Counted from the first letter of the stretch, positions 1 to 12,342 are shown. The stretch is 64,000 nt of DNA from Simmondsia chinensis (GCA_018398585.1 JAGTTD010000010.1:6279501-6343500); one strand, 5' to 3'. Notes: generated by a model not told the origin, from the sequence alone. Numbers and translations: made by a program.

Positions 1-661
1 ATCGTATAAAACTTAACATCATAAGTTGAATAGTTCAACTTACTTCCGTCAAGCTTTCCACTGAAGTAAGTGATTGGACGTCCCTCTTGACTACGCACTA
101 TGCCAATACCAACTTCGGAGGCGTTGGTGTATAACTCGAACATCTTCTGAATCTAGTAAGGCTAATACCAGAGCCATGGTTAGTCTCTGCTTCACCTCTT
201 TAAAGGCGTTAAATGCCACCAGTGTCCAACTGAAGCTACACTCCCCTTCATGCAATTCGTGATTTGGGCCATGATAAAACTAAAACCCGGCACAAACCTC
301 CAATATAAAGAAGCTAAGCCATGGAAGCTATGTACCTCGCTTGTCAATCTTGGATGTGGCCGATTCCAAATTGCCTCTATCTTCCCTTCATCAGCCGCAA
401 TTCCATCCATGGACACTACAATTCAAGGAAAGTCACCCAATCCTTCATGAACTTGCATTTCTTCAAGGCAGCGAATAAGTGCTTCTCTCTTAAGGTATTC
501 CACACCTCCAGAAGATGCTCCAAGTGCACCACTTGATTCTGGTTGTAGATCAAGATATCGTCAAAGTAGACGACAACAAACCTCCCAATAAACCGCCGTA
601 GGACTTGATTCATGAAACTGATAAACGTACTAGGTGCATTGGATAGGCCAAACAGCATCAC
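1..661 (-). pseudogene. gypsy reverse transcriptase / RNase H fragment
   Basis: Minus-strand frames between 661 and 416 give the RT core with the catalytic YFDD motif inside VVYFDDILIY. Frames between 416 and 192 continue with the RT connection segment ([12 protein letters not shown], then a SFHGLAS-type motif). Frames between about 150 and 1 start RNase H with an ELYTNASEVGIGIV stretch, in which the usual first catalytic Asp of the T-D-A-S motif is Asn. At least one frameshift separates RT from connection. The domain order fits a gypsy pol polyprotein; it cannot encode an active enzyme as it stands. Confidence 0.85.
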
Positions 662-964
662 AAGTCATTCGTATAATCCTCCACGAGTTTTGAAGGCAGT
701 CTTCCACTCATCAACTAGAGAGATACGGATCTGATGATATCTGCTGTTTAGGTCTAGCTTGCTAAACACTTGCAAGTTCTGTAGCTGATGAAGTAAGTCA
801 TCCAATCTCGAAATAGGAAATCAGTAATGTACCGTGATCATGTGTGTGGCTTTTCTATCAATGCACATCCGCTAAGTACCATCCTTTTTTGGTGTTCAAA
901 GAGTTGGAACCACGCATGGATTTGAGCTCTCTCGAATAAATCCCCTGGAAAGTAACTCCTCAAC

Positions 965-1474
965 TTAGGGCCTAAGCTCCTCATGCTCGGCATGACTCAT
1001 TCGATAGTGCGGCCTATTCTGTAAGGCGGCTTCCGACATCAAGTCAATCCGGTGTTGGATGTCCCTCAAAGGCAGTAAGGTATCCAATAGCTCCTCCAAA
1101 AACACATCAACAAACTCCTTCAATAGATCCTCAACCTCTCTCGGTGTGATTCCTGGTTCCGCCTGACTTTCCTTTCCAATTAACACAAACACAACCTTGT
1201 TTTCACTAACCTCCATGGCGAACATGGCCTTTGTTTGGAGATTTAGATTCTCATCTACGAACATACACGGTGCCTCACCTTTCTTAGGAAACAAGATTAT
1301 CTTTGTCCCCTCAAAGACAAAGCTATACATGTTCTTCCTCCCATCATAGGCTGCATCTCTGTCAAATTTCCATGGGCACCCAAGCAGCAAGTGGCATGCT
1401 TCCATGGTAACTACATCGCACCATACTCGATCCCGATACTTTAATAGAAAAATTAACCAGACATCGTTTAGCAA
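965..1474 (-). pseudogene. gypsy protease C-terminus to RT N-terminus fragment (169 codons open)
   Basis: This minus-strand open stretch begins with LLLGCPWKFDRDAAYDGR, the usual segment after the retropepsin domain of gypsy elements (normally LLGRPWQFDRDA). It ends with HRIDLMSEAALQNRPHYRM, the conserved lead-in to the reverse transcriptase (normally H-x-I-D-L-x-P-G-A-x-L-P-x-x-x-x-Y-R-M). It therefore spans the protease-RT linker. The next part of RT (662-964) contains stops and a frameshift before the YFDD region. Confidence 0.8.
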
Positions 1475-1810
1475 CAGTTACCTGGTTTCCCTTCTTGAGC
1501 CAAGACAATTTGTAAGGGTTCAGATATTCCTACATCTTTAACCCCCAACTTCTGGACTGCCTCCTCAGAAATAACATTCTCGCGCCTACCTAAATTCATC
1601 ACTAGGTAGCACACACTCTCGGTAATAGTGCAAGTCGTCTAGAAGATGTTATTCTGCGGCCAGCCATCGACCTCTGCTTCCTTAGGCGTGAAGCGGACTC
1701 GCCTAACCACTAATAGGTGGCCTTCGTCACCCGTAGCGGCACCCTTGTCATCTATCACCAACTCATCCCAAACCACCTATTCAATTACCACGCCATCCTC
1801 AGCATGGAGA

Positions 1811-2312
1811 CCTTCGATGTACAACCCCTTGCCTGGTCTATCACCCTTCCGACACTTGGCGGCACGGTGTCCCATCTCTCCACACATGAAACAACGAAAC
1901 CTTAAGCTACCCACCAAGTCCTGGTTACTCAGTTTGCCAGGATTGGTGGCAACCGGTTTAACCTAGACACCTGAGTTGTTTGTTAAACGTACTTGATCAC
2001 ACCCACTATTCTGGTGTTCCAAAGACCAAGCTTCTCAGCATTCATAGCCCTCTGAGTTGCTTCCGAGTCCGAAAAGATGTCAAACATGGTCAACACCTTT
2101 CGTATAAATTCCTTTAACCCGCCAACATACACATGCGCCAACTGCTCCTTTGATTCCACCAAGTCATTCCTGGCAACTAGGGAATAAAAGTCTGTCGTGT
2201 ATTTCTCCACTGACCAAGAATCCTGACACAAGAATCGAAGGAGTTGATACATCACCCTGGCGTGATTGTGGGGAAGGAATGCATTCCGCATGTGCTTCTT
2301 CATCTCTCCCAT
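1811..2312 (-). pseudogene. gypsy gag fragment with CCHC zinc knuckle
   Basis: The 1983-2312 minus frame resembles the retrotransposon Gag core: a W-x-x-M-K-type start (MGEMKKHMRNAFLP), then a Y-x-x-x-F-x-x-L helix pair and a gypsy Gag G-L-K motif. About 80 bases further along the minus strand (around 1861-1905), in another frame, lies CFMCGEMGHRAAKC, a canonical C-x2-C-x4-H-x4-C nucleic-acid-binding knuckle. The two parts are separated by stops, so gag is broken. Confidence 0.75.
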
Positions 2313-2857
2313 GTCTCAATCTTTGGTTTGCCCTACCTAAGCCGGGTATGCTTCATCTGTTGCCACCAAACGGCGACTTTACCCCTCAACTAAGTAGCAA
2401 CTGACAGGGCTTGCTTGTGCTTTGGAACCACCCTTAATTTGAGCACTTCCTCTATTACAGCTATCCAATCCTAGACCTCTTTTGGTTGCCTCCAGTTGGC
2501 AAACTCCAGAATCTCAATCCAAAGACTACATTCCCACCTCCGATTTTCTGAGTCATTAGACCGGGATTTGGTCGAGCTCTTCTCATGTTCTATACTTGAG
2601 TATCAACCTCTAAAAACGGATTTTGGAAGCTCGCTTCCCATTCATCCTATCTACCCACCTCCGGTGGTTGTTGAGGCTGAGTTATACGTGTTTGATTGGG
2701 ATTTTCGCCCCAATTGAACCAAAAACAGCTCGATTAGCCGGAATCTCTCCTCTATCTCCTTGAATCTCCACACGATCTGTCGTTGAAAATCTCGTTCATA
2801 AACGTCACCAATGGCAACGTACCTTTGTCATCTAAGGACCATCTCAAAAAATGTTCT

Positions 2858-2871
2858 GAGCTCTGATACCA
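2858..2871 (-). other. Primer binding site (initiator Met tRNA type)
   Basis: On the minus strand the bases TGGTATCAGAGCTC directly follow the presumed 5' LTR end. This is the standard plant LTR-retrotransposon primer site complementary to the 3' end of initiator methionine tRNA. It sets the orientation of the left-edge gypsy element as minus. Confidence 0.8.
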
Positions 2872-2874
2872 ACT

Positions 2875-3342
2875 GATACAACACAGAGACGAAAATTCAG
2901 GAAACGGAAGGTTGAACGGCCTTTCTCTAAATTCTTATTGCTAAAACAATTAAGAACGAAAGGAAAAATTGGCCTATTTTTAATTCTCATAATCCGAGAA
3001 TAAGAAAAAACAAATAAAGGAATAAAATCTAAGAAAATTGAATGACTAAACCTTAGGCAGCCTCCCTCGTTAAATAGAAGAGCTTTCCTAGCTAGACTCA
3101 AAATAATAAAATAAACAAAATTTCTATCTAAAAATGAACGATGGATATTAGCTATCCATGTGCTTATCGATCAATTTGTGTGCTTTTCTCATTATCCATT
3201 AATCGTTGAGTTTTCCTACTTGAAGGTAAACTCTTATCCGGATCCTTCTCTGCATGCACGTCCCGCCATCTCACCAAGCTGCTCAACTTGCCAAGATCCA
3301 CCCACCATGTTATCTGCCAAGTATACGAGTGCGACTGCATCA
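2875..3342 (-). repeat. Probable 5' LTR of the left-edge gypsy element
   Basis: The inner edge is set by the primer site. On the plus strand the block starts TGATACAAC and ends GACTGCATCA, so its ends form the short TGAT/ATCA inverted repeat expected of an LTR. The outer edge is inferred only from these terminal bases, as the partner LTR is outside the window and I cannot check a target duplication. Confidence 0.4.
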
Positions 3343-5476
3343 TAAAATTTCCATTCCATTCTCTTAAAATGTCCAACAAGTAGCTAGAACGGGTTGTTCT
3401 GATGATAAGCTTGATTCAACTAACAAGTTGAGTTAAGCAATATGTCAAGTATATTAGTATCATATCAAACTAATTTTAGAAAGACTCAGAAACTCTTTAA
3501 AGTTCAACTTGCACTCAAACTCATTTCATTAAAACTTGTCAGTCTCGAGCTCAGATAAGTGGGTATCCATCTTAAACTCGAATTAAATATGTTTGAAGGA
3601 ACAAACTTTTCAAAAAGTCTAAGCTGATGGGTGAAGACTCGGAATTAATTTTCTATCGTCACGCAAATGTCCATTTGGATTAAAGTGTGGATATTGTATA
3701 AGGTCACCTCACACCTTGTGCTTGAATTGTGTTAATATGAAAAGGCGCATTGTTAGGATTCGAACTCAAACCCTCTTTCATTAACAAGGTTTTGATATCC
3801 TGTAAAAGAATTAACTCTCTCAAAAACTCAAACTAATGAATGAATGCCGATGATTGATTTTATACCCTAACAATAAGACTTATTAACCTCAAATATACAC
3901 GAGTAATAATTAATTTGACTCAATTTACTTACAAACATTTGTTCAACCATTTAACAACAAATTGAGATTTGTTGTAATATTTTGTAGACTGGGTAAAATC
4001 TAACGCCGCACGACAATACAACACAGACATAACATTGAAGATAGCAGGTATGGATCGAGGTTTTTGTAGCCATGTTGAATTTTGGCTTACCCGTTTAACT
4101 CGTTTAGGTTGTTAGGTCGAATTTGAGTTTAGCTTACTTAATCCATTTTCAATACGCTTGATCCATTTATATAGTTATGTTAGATATTTGAATAGTATAC
4201 TATTGTATCATATATAGATTTTTAGTAATATATCCCAGATAGATAATTGAAACTATATTTAGTAATATTAATTTAATAATTTATTTTAACAATTATACAT
4301 GTGTCATTTATTTATTGGTAGTATCAACTATTATGTGTATTATTGATACATTTGTAAGTAGACAAACTAGCATTTAATAAAAAATAATCACCAATATAAT
4401 TAAATGGGTAACCTGTATGTTACTCGTTCAATAATTAGGTTGAGTAAAGGTTAAGAGTTCTTAACCCATTCATTGTTTTTATGATTGGATATAACTACAA
4501 AACTGGGCTGAACAAACATACATGAAACGAAAAGAAGCACAACAAAATCCGAAATTACAAAAAAACAAAAGTCCACAATCAACAAAATCGGAGCCAGCTT
4601 GACAACGCATCCCTAGCAACAGCAACCAATCTTAAATTCGCCACATACAAATCACGGTCTTGACCCCGACAAGAAGTCCTCCGGGTTTCTAACCCGTTTA
4701 ATAAATGGGTTGTGTTCTGGTTTACTACATTTCTAAAACCTCTCGCATAACACGAACACGAACACAACAAAACGTTACTAATTGTTTAACATGTTACCAT
4801 CAATAGAAGTGGACAAGTGACTTAGAAATGTATCAGACCAACTAAAAATGTTTTTAAGTTACTAGGGAATATATGTGTGTATATGCCTTTCCTTTTTTCT
4901 ATACTATCATGTCCTTTTTAGGTAGTTGAGAGTATGACGGTATGTATAACACATTGTACTTTACAAACTTCATATACTACAAAAAAGTTGTTAGAATATA
5001 TAAAAATATTTCTTGATTTTCACCCACTATATTAAGCTTTTCGAAAAGTTAGTTCCTTAATATTTTGTCTAAGTCTTGCTCGTTGAGAGAAGATAAATTT
5101 ATTTTTCAATTGCTCCAACCCTCGATATTAATATAATTTTAGAACAAAATATGAGATGGATACATACATTATCTATGTTTCAAACCCAAATAATATTTAC
5201 ATTAAGAGTATATATATTAAAATATAAAATTATTTTCAGGCGTCCCTCCATCGTATTACCTTTTTAGAGGATTTGATTCCTTGACAAAAATATTACACTA
5301 ACTTACAAGATATTTTCTATGCAATAAATCGATTTAGGACCACTAACTAGGCGTAGATAAATGTAGAGGTCCCAACCAGTACATCGGTTCGGAAATCGAT
5401 CAACACTAGTTTCGTATTAAATATTTTGGACACGTAATTTTAATGTATAATTAAATATACACTATATGACACGGGG
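3343..5476. other. Intergenic AT-rich DNA
   Basis: No convincing gene is seen. The only element I can relate to other parts of the window is the dispersed repeat at 3600-3890 (listed separately). A 63-codon minus open frame near 4579-4770 has no recognisable motif and is treated as chance. Confidence 0.5.
3600..3890 (+). repeat. Dispersed repeat, copy 1 of a family also at 52.3-52.6 and 58.7-59.0 kb
   Basis: Three places share the phrases CTAAGCTGATGGGTGAAG, TGTTAGGATT and a segment about a gap in AACAAG/TTTTGATA. The copies at 52240-52600 and 58725-58990 are in introns of the ERGIC3-like gene; the last seems to be related but more decayed. No termini or coding content could be defined, so the class is unknown. 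Confidence 0.4.
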
Positions 5477-6149
5477 TGTCATAAAAATTATCCAAAATTT
5501 AATTAGTTAGATTTAAATTTGATTTAATTATTTAGTTATGTCAATCAGTTTTAATATTGTTAAGATTTATCGTTATATTAATCAATTAGGATTAGTTTAT
5601 CTCTATATTTATCAATCAGGATTTAGCTTATATTTATATTTATCAGTTAGGTTTAATTATCTCTGTGTTTATATTTTTAGATTTTGTTGAGTTTATAAAT
5701 ATCCCTTTGGGGCAAGTTTAGTATCCAGTTTAGTTATTAATGATGAATTAAAAGCGAAAGAGTTTTCTCTTTTCTTTTCATTGGATTGAGAGTTATTTTG
5801 TATCCTTGGATTAGCCAATCAGAGTGGTCAAACCAGCAACCTAGCTGTATCCTTGGGCTTGCCAACCAGGTTGGTGAAACCAACAATTGTTGTAATGGGA
5901 TTTTTATCCTTGCTACAATCAGCAATCTATCTATATCCTTGGCCTAACCTTCCAAGGTGATGAATTTGTCTATCTTGTGGTAGGGTTTTTAACCTTGCCA
6001 AGATCAGCAACCTATTAATTACCATAGTGGGGTTTCCAACCTCGCCACAATCATCACTACATGTGTCCAAATTATTAAATCTTAGAAAATTAAATATTTA
6101 TTCTTTTATTATTTAATGATTGTATAAATTTCCATATAATTGTCCTTCT
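5477..6149 (+). repeat. LTR-like sequence, possible solo LTR
   Basis: The stretch begins TGTCATAAAAATT and carries repeated variants of TATCCTTGG...GCCAACCAG and ends in ACCTCGCCACAATCA-like bases. A very similar tail (CATAGTGGGGTGTTTAACCTCGCCA) is present at about 54040-54290 in an intron. This fits R/U5 regions of copia LTRs, but I found no matching target duplications and no primer site, so the class and borders are tentative. Confidence 0.35.
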
Positions 6150-6154
6150 ATTAT
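6150..6154. repeat. Target-site duplication ATTAT (left) of outer copia
   Basis: ATTAT here is matched by ATTAT at 20061-20065, directly outside the two LTR ends. The pair proves that 6155-20060 is one insertion despite the later nesting. Confidence 0.85.
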
Positions 6155-6212
6155 TGTTGTTATCTTTTAGAACTAGCCTTTGTTAAGTTCGAGTTACAAC
6201 CTAGAAGCACCA
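6155..6212 (-). repeat. Outer copia 3' LTR, terminal 58 bp
   Basis: The bases GCCTTTG...ACAACCTAGAAGCACCA match the inner end of the intact 5' LTR near 18995-19025. The sequence breaks off at 6212 exactly where the nested copia begins and resumes at 13334. Confidence 0.85.
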
Positions 6213-7210
6213 TGCCGTATCCTAATTAGTACTCATATATCCTATACCATGCCTTAATATAAGATTTAGGGCTAAAATGGGCTTCAAATAATCTTAGATA
6301 TATAATAGGATTATTACCGTACCAAAAACGCATCACTTGGTATTAAAATGGAACTCAAAACGCTACGCTTAAGTCCCTGCGTAAAAAAGTAGCAAAGTTA
6401 TAAATGTGGCCAAAACAAAGGGCATTTCCATACTGATTCCGAAATTTGGCACATATGGTCATTGACTATTCTGCCCCTGCTTGGTTGTCCTATTTACTGC
6501 CCGTGCCATTGCCTCGCTACCCTGTCGTACCAAATTTGCATTTGCACTGTGACGTGTCTCTCAAATCCGTGCCTTTGATCTTTTAAGGCGGTGATTTCTT
6601 GAGCGTTGTATTATGCTTCTTTGGTGATATCTGGGTTATCCATGCAACGTTAATCAATGGTTGTGATGAGAGCTTGGGGCTAGCACATGGATTGAAATGA
6701 TAGGGGTATTTAAGGAATGAAATATTAGGGTTTTCAACATAGTGCTCATTTCTCACTCGTTTTCCCTACTTTTTATCTGGTTCCTTCTCTTTCCCCTGTT
6801 GCTCTCTGTGAAACCCTAGCCTTAACTCCTGCTCAAACCAAATCCATGACGGTGCCAAGCTAATTCAGAGCCTAAATCCATGGAGGTTTCGTGCTACTGG
6901 TGGGAAGATATTATTGATTTAGGGTTAGTCTCATAGATTTATATCTTAGAGGCCGTGAATTGAGTTTGTATATGATTTTTTGCATAGTATTTGGTATGTA
7001 AAGTTGTAATAATTAATGGTATGGTAGAGATCTCTCTAAAAATAGGGAGCCAAGGACTAGGACCATCTTTTTTGGGTATGAACCTCGTAAAAATCCTGGT
7101 GTTCATTGTTTGTTGCTTAGTTTCGAGATCTCATGTCTATAATCCGATTCTTTTTGCTTTTCGCGAGTCATACCAAGTTTAACATAACTATCTCATGTAA
7201 AATGCTAACA
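6213..7210 (+). repeat. 5' LTR of nested copia (998 bp)
   Basis: It aligns end to end with 12343-13333, sharing for example TATACCATGCCTT near the start and ATCTCTCTAAAAAT..GGAGCCAAGGACTAGG near the end. It begins TGCCGT and ends CTAACA. A promoter is expected but I see no clear TATA box. Confidence 0.85.
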
Positions 7211-7226
7211 AGTGGTGTCAGAGCCA
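7211..7226 (+). other. Primer binding site of nested copia
   Basis: AGTGGTGTCAGAGCCA directly follows the 5' LTR. It is a one-base variant of the initiator-Met-tRNA primer site TGGTATCAGAGCC. Confidence 0.75.
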
Positions 7227-7250
7227 TTCTTTGTGTTAAAAATCCGCGAG

Positions 7251-8110
7251 ATGGCTTCTGTTAAACATAACATAGAAAAGTTTAACGGTAGGAACAACTT
7301 TGAGCTCTGGGAGGTCAAAGTCAAAGCGTTGCTGATGTCTCTTGGAGCCAGTTCAACACTCCTACCAGAAAAGGACAAGTCAGCGAAGCTATCAGACAAA
7401 GAGAAGGTAAACATCGAGACTAAAGTGCACGGTAACCTCAGGACTATCAAACAAGGAGAAGGTAAACATTGAGACTGTTGCACATGGCAACCTATTACAA
7501 TGTTTACATAACTCTATTCTTTCTAAAGTTTGTGGTGCAACTAGTTATGCTGCTATGTGGGTAAGTTAGAAAGCTTATATGCCTCAAAATTGTTAGCCAG
7601 TAGAGTATTATACATGGAATAATTCTAGACATTTAAAATGGATGAAAATAAGCTATTAGAAGACAATCTTGATGAATTTCATAGGGTTTTGAATGATTTA
7701 AATAGCCTAAAAGTAGAAGTACCTGATGAGGTTCAAACAATCATTCTTTTAGGGTCTTTACTTAAATTCTTGAGATCATTTATGGATACCCTTAGGTATG
7801 GGAGAAAGACCATATCACTAATTGAAATAGAAGATGCTCTAAGGTCCAAAATCGTAGAACTGAAAAGGGAAGGTAAATACTCTATAAGTAATAACAACAG
7901 TGGGGAAGGGCTAATGGCTAAGGGTAGGATTAAAACTAGAGATAATCAAAATAGTAATAAAATAGTATAAAGTAAAAAATAGATCACAGTCTAAAGGTAA
8001 GAAAAACATGTCAAGCATAAAATGTTACGAGTGTGGTAAAATGGTCATATTAAGTGCTACTACGCTGATAAAAACAAGAACCAGGCTTCTGCTAATAACA
8101 CTATATCTGA
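7251..8110 (+). pseudogene. copia gag, broken
   Basis: The frame from ATG 7251 starts with the copia Gag signature KFNGRNNFELWEVKVKALL. A roughly 60-bp tandem duplication (AGGTAAACAT..GAGACT at about 7405 and 7460) disrupts it. The 7638-7970 frame continues Gag with EFHRVLNDLNSL and ILLGSLL, typical of the copia Gag middle. A CYECGK start of a CCHC knuckle at about 8021 runs into a frameshift. It cannot make full-length Gag. The gag at 18716-18949 on the other strand is close kin. Confidence 0.8.
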
Positions 8111-8169
8111 TGATTATGAACATGGTGCAATTCTTGTTGGATCTTCTGATATTACAACGCATGAATAGG

Positions 8170-8400
8170 TGTTAAGATTCTAGATGTAGCTTTCACATGA
8201 TTTCTGATAAATCTTATTTTGCTGAATATAAGACTGTTAATGGAGGAACGTTTATGTCAAGGAATAACTATACTTGTAAGGTACTGGGTATCGGTTCAGT
8301 TAGGGTCAGGTTAAGTAATGGTACTAACTTTGTCCTAAAAGGTGTTAGGCATATCCCAGAACAGAAAAGAAACCTTATTATCCCTATAACAGCTTGACCT
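8170..8400 (+). pseudogene. copia protease region, degenerate
   Basis: Frames here give a DSRCSFHMISDKSYF stretch. Copia retropepsins normally have D-S-G-C-S-x-H-M, so the third residue of the active-site triad-type motif is Arg instead of Gly. It continues to VRHIPEQKRNLI, the usual protease-integrase linker of copia elements. A stop before 8200 separates it from Gag. Confidence 0.7.
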
Positions 8401-8699
8401 AAGAGGGTTTACCGTAAAGGCTTGTAATGGAGAGATGAAAATCTTGAGAGGAGCTTTAGTTGTCCTTAAGGGGGTGGTCAAGAATGGTTTGTATGTCTTT
8501 AAGGGAGAGGTAGTGTCTGGGGAAAGGAACACTGCCAAGAAAGATAAAAAAAGATACCACTCACCTATAGCATAGGAGGCTTGGACACATATCAGAAAAG
8601 GGGTTGTTAAAGTTAAAAAAAAAAAGGTATATTTGGGTCAGATTTTATGTCTAAACTTGACTTTTGTGATCACTATATTCATGGGAAGCATCATAGGCT

Positions 8700-9090
8700 T
8701 GCATTTAGTATTCTACTGAAGGCATTATAGATTATGTACATTCTGATTTGTGGGGACCCTCTAGGATACCCACAATGGGTGAAGCATACTATTTTTTATC
8801 TGTTGTGGATGATTTCTCATGTAAAGTGTGGGTTTACTTGCTAAAAGATAAAAATGATGTATTTGAAACCTTTGTTAAATGGAAGAATTTAACCGAGAAC
8901 CAAACAAGTAGAAAGATTAAGGTGCTTAGAATTGACAATGGCCAAGAGTATGTGAATAATGAGTTGGATGCTTTATGTGATGAATATGGTATTAAAAGAC
9001 AAAATACAGCTAGGAAAACCCCACAACAAATGGTGTGGCTGAAAGGATGAATAGGACTTTACTATTTTGTGTAAGATGTATGCTATTTTA
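8700..9090 (+). pseudogene. copia integrase core, broken by a DNA element
   Basis: The frame gives HSDLWGPSRIPTMGEAYYF, then VVDDFSCKVWVYLLK and IDNGQEYVNNELDALC, which hold the first and second catalytic Asp of the DDE core and the expected spacing. A frameshift near 9045 precedes MNRTLL. The coding sequence is then cut at 9097 by the insertion 9098-10041 and resumes at 10049 with a SPNYALKIKAPEHIW segment. Confidence 0.8.
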
Positions 9091-9097
9091 ATCTAAG

Positions 9098-10041
9098 GCA
9101 CGTTTGGTATAGAGTTAACAGGGGTTAATGGTTACAGGGATAACCATTACACCCTTTTTAACCTTATTTGATTTACTATTAACATTTACACCATTAAAAA
9201 ATTTACCTCGAAATGGGGTTCAAATATTTGCACTACTCTCCCATGCAACAACCATAACAAGAGAAAAGGTAAAACAAATTTCAACTTGTTCATTGGCTTG
9301 AAAAATTTAGATATTATAAAAATATATTTTATATATTTAAAAACATATTTTAAAAATTTAGAAGACATTTGAAATTTAAACAAAATATTTTAAATATTAT
9401 AAAAATATTTATATATTAAAAAATATTTTAAATATAAAATGTAAAATTTAATAGATAAAAATATATAATAATACTTAAATATTAAAAATATTTAAATATT
9501 AGAAAAATATTTTATATATTTACAAAAATATTTTAAATACTTAAAAAATATTTCAATGATTTAAAAATATATTAAATATTCAAAAAAATAAATAGAAAGT
9601 AGGAGAGATTTACTGTGGTGGTGATGGTGGTGAACGGAGGTCATCAACAGTAGCGATGTCAGTGGGGAGAGGTCTTCGGTATTTAAAATTATTTTTTAAA
9701 TATTTAAAGTATCGTTAATTATATAAGGATAATTTTTGTCCAATATTTTAATAAATAGTTATATTTTATTATAATGACATTTAAAAAAATTAAAAATAAT
9801 ATAAGAAATGTATTAGCACATGCAAGATAAAAGAAGTATGTTACACTTAAACCATACATATTGAAGGATCCATGGGTTAATATTTACTTCTTTAAAAGTG
9901 CACAACTAAATAAGGTGAAAGGAAAAAAAATTTCATGGGGTAATGGTTATCCCATTAATAATTGTACCATTTAAAAATTACCCTCGGTTTTTTAACCCCA
10001 AACCAAACATGCCCCTAGGATTTTTTTTTTTTTTTTTTTTG
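9098..10041. mobile_element. Non-autonomous DNA transposon (MITE-like) in the copia integrase
   Basis: The copia reading frame is interrupted between two copies of ATCTAAG (9091-9097 and 10042-10048); the eighth base differs. The ends carry imperfect inverted repeats: GCACGTTTGGTATAGAGTTAA on the left and the complement GGGCATGTTTGGTTTGGGGTTAA on the right. The body is very AT-rich with runs of AAATATTT and no coding capacity. The right end has a run of 22 T that probably grew by slippage. hAT-type is the best guess from the 7-8 bp duplication. Confidence 0.65.
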
Positions 10042-10086
10042 ATCTAAGATGCCCCTAGTTTAAACAAACATTCATGGGGTGAAGCT

Positions 10087-11800
10087 GTGAATCCAACAAA
10101 CAAATCTCCAAATTATGCTTTAAAAATAAAAGCCCCTGAGCATATATGGTCTAGTAAATCAGCAAATTATGATAATTTGCATGTTTTTTGTTGTTCAGCC
10201 TTTGCCCACCAAAATGAGGGAAAACTAGAACCTAGGGCTATTAAGAGCATTTTCTTAGGTTATGCTTTAGGGGGTTAGGGGTTACAGGTTAAGAATCAAA
10301 GACGGGAATAGAACTATAACCATTATTAGTAGGGATGTCACCTTTAACGAAGATGAAATGCCTTAGTTAAAAGAACAATTAGGTAATTGTCCAGCTGTTG
10401 TTAGGACCTTTGATCCTGACTTATATGAATTTGAAATAAACCCACCTAACCCAATCAACCTTTGGACTGAAATCGAGAATAACCCAGATGAAAATGACCA
10501 AAATGAGGCTAACTCAGATCAAATCAGACCTGAAAATGAGCAAAACAAACCTAAAAACGAGCAAAATAGACTTGATAAGACTGACCCGAACCAAACCCAG
10601 GCTTTACAGAACCTAGGTAACTATCAGTTGGCCAAAGATAGGATCAGAAGGGAGATTAGGGCCCCGGATAGGTTTGGATATGCATATTGTATTGCCTATG
10701 CTCTAAATAGTGCCCTTGAATATGTAGAGTCTGAACCATTAACTTACAGTAAAGCAATTAGCAGCAAGCATTCTGCGGAATGACTAAATGCCGTGGCTAC
10801 AGAAATGGAAAGCTCAAGGAAAAAATCAGACTTGGATTTCAGTCCCTAGGCCAAAGGGTAAGGAGTTAATAGTTTCAACGTGGATCATTATGGTCAAAGA
10901 ACCTGAATCCCTGAAGAAAAGCCTGGGTTTAAAGCCAGATTAGTAGCCAAGGGTTTCACCCAAAAAGAAGGGGTAGACTATACTGAGATCTTTTCCCCTG
11001 TTGTAAAACAAAATACTATTCATTTGTCAATGTGTCTAACTACCAAATATGATATGTATCTAAAGCAAATGGATATAACTACAGCTTTCTTGCATGGTTG
11101 AACTTGAGGAAGAGATCCTTATGGCTCAATCTTAAGGGTTTGTGGAACCCAACTCTACTGATTCTATGTGTTTGCTGAAAAAGTCATTATATGGCTTAAA
11201 GCATTCGCCAAGACAGTGTTACAGGAGATTTGATGCATTTATGATTGATAATGGTTTTATTAAATCGATTCATGATACATGCTTTTATTTAAAGATGTTG
11301 AGTATGATGATGATATGCTCCTACTTAGTAGGTAGGTCCAAGAAACATATCATGGACTTAAAAATAAGGTTAAATAGCTCATTTTACATGAAAGATTTGG
11401 GAGAGGCTGAGAGAATATTGGGAACGGACATAATCAGAAACAGGGTTTTAAAAACAATCCATTTTTCACAAAACCATTATCTGATAAAAGTGTTAAAAAG
11501 ATATAACAGGTTTGATTCAAAAATTATAAAACTACCCATGGCAACACATGTAAGTTTTCAGCAACACAATGCCCAGAAACAGAACGGGAAAAATAGAAAA
11601 ATGTCTTGTATATCTTATGCCAATACAATAGGATTGTTGATGTATGTCATGACATGTACAAGACTAGACCTAGCATACCCAACGAGTATACTTTTGAGGT
11701 TTATGGCCAATCCAGGCAAAGTTCACTGGGATGGGGTAAAATGGTTGTTAAGATATGTAAAGAAAACCTTAGATTTGGGCCTAATTTTTGGTAGGACCAA
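10087..11800 (+). pseudogene. copia integrase C-terminus and reverse transcriptase, broken
   Basis: 10087-10278 gives the linker SPNYALKIKAPEHIWSSK and a GYALGG-type motif. RT follows with ARLVAKGFTQKEGVDYTEIFSPV (about 10930-11010), QMDITTAFLHG (about 11070) and, in the 222-codon open frame from 11142, LLKKSLYGLKHSPRQCYRRF and FMANPGKVHWDGVKWLLRY. The YVDD active-site segment near 11290-11320 is scrambled to something like VEYDDDMLLL by an indel, with the open frame reading through in another phase. A stop lies between ITTAFLHG and LEEEILMAQ. Confidence 0.8.
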
Positions 11801-11809
11801 AGTGACCTA

Positions 11810-12230
11810 AAACTAATGGGTTATGTAGATGCTGACTTTGCAGGTGACTTAGATAGGAGAAGGTCAACCTTAGCCTATATATTTACCTTAACCAGTGGAG
11901 TCATTAGTTGGAGGTCAAAATTACAGTAATTGCACTTTCAACTTCTGAATCAAAATTTGTGGCTACATCTGATGCTGTTAAGGAGGGGATTTGGCTTACT
12001 ATCTGAGATCAACCTGAAATTAGGACCACCTAAGATATATTCAGATAGTTAGTATGCCTTGCATTGTGCAAAAACCCTATTTATCATGATAGGACCAAAC
12101 ACTTAGCTATTAGGAGGTATTTTATCGTGGACCAGTTAGAAACAAACCAAGTTAAGTTGCTTAAAATAGATATTAATGAGAACAAGCAGACATGGGTACT
12201 AAATCAGTTCCTTTGGAGAAATTTATAAAG
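11810..12230 (+). pseudogene. copia RNase H, broken
   Basis: [19 protein letters not shown] is the canonical copia RNase H start. Further matches, a GPPKIYSDS stretch and RTKHLAIRR-like remnants, appear in shifted frames up to about 12160. Several stops are present. Confidence 0.75.
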
Positions 12231-12342
12231 TGTATTAAACTTGTCCAAACGGAATAAAAAGAAAGGTAAGTGGTTCGTGAAAACGCTCTTTATTATTAGA
12301 GAGAATCTAGTGGATAATATATATGGTTACCAAAATGGAGAT

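Larger units (their letters stand above)
1..3342 (-). mobile_element. Decayed Ty3/gypsy LTR retrotransposon, 5' part (runs off left edge)
   Basis: Read on the minus strand this block has the order LTR, primer site, gag, zinc knuckle, protease, reverse transcriptase, RNase H start, as in Ty3/gypsy elements. The coding frames are broken by many stops and frameshifts, so it is an old dead copy. The 3' LTR would lie left of the window, so age from LTR comparison is not possible. The primer site is of the initiator-Met-tRNA type. There are no sequence signs of more recent insertions inside it. Confidence 0.85.
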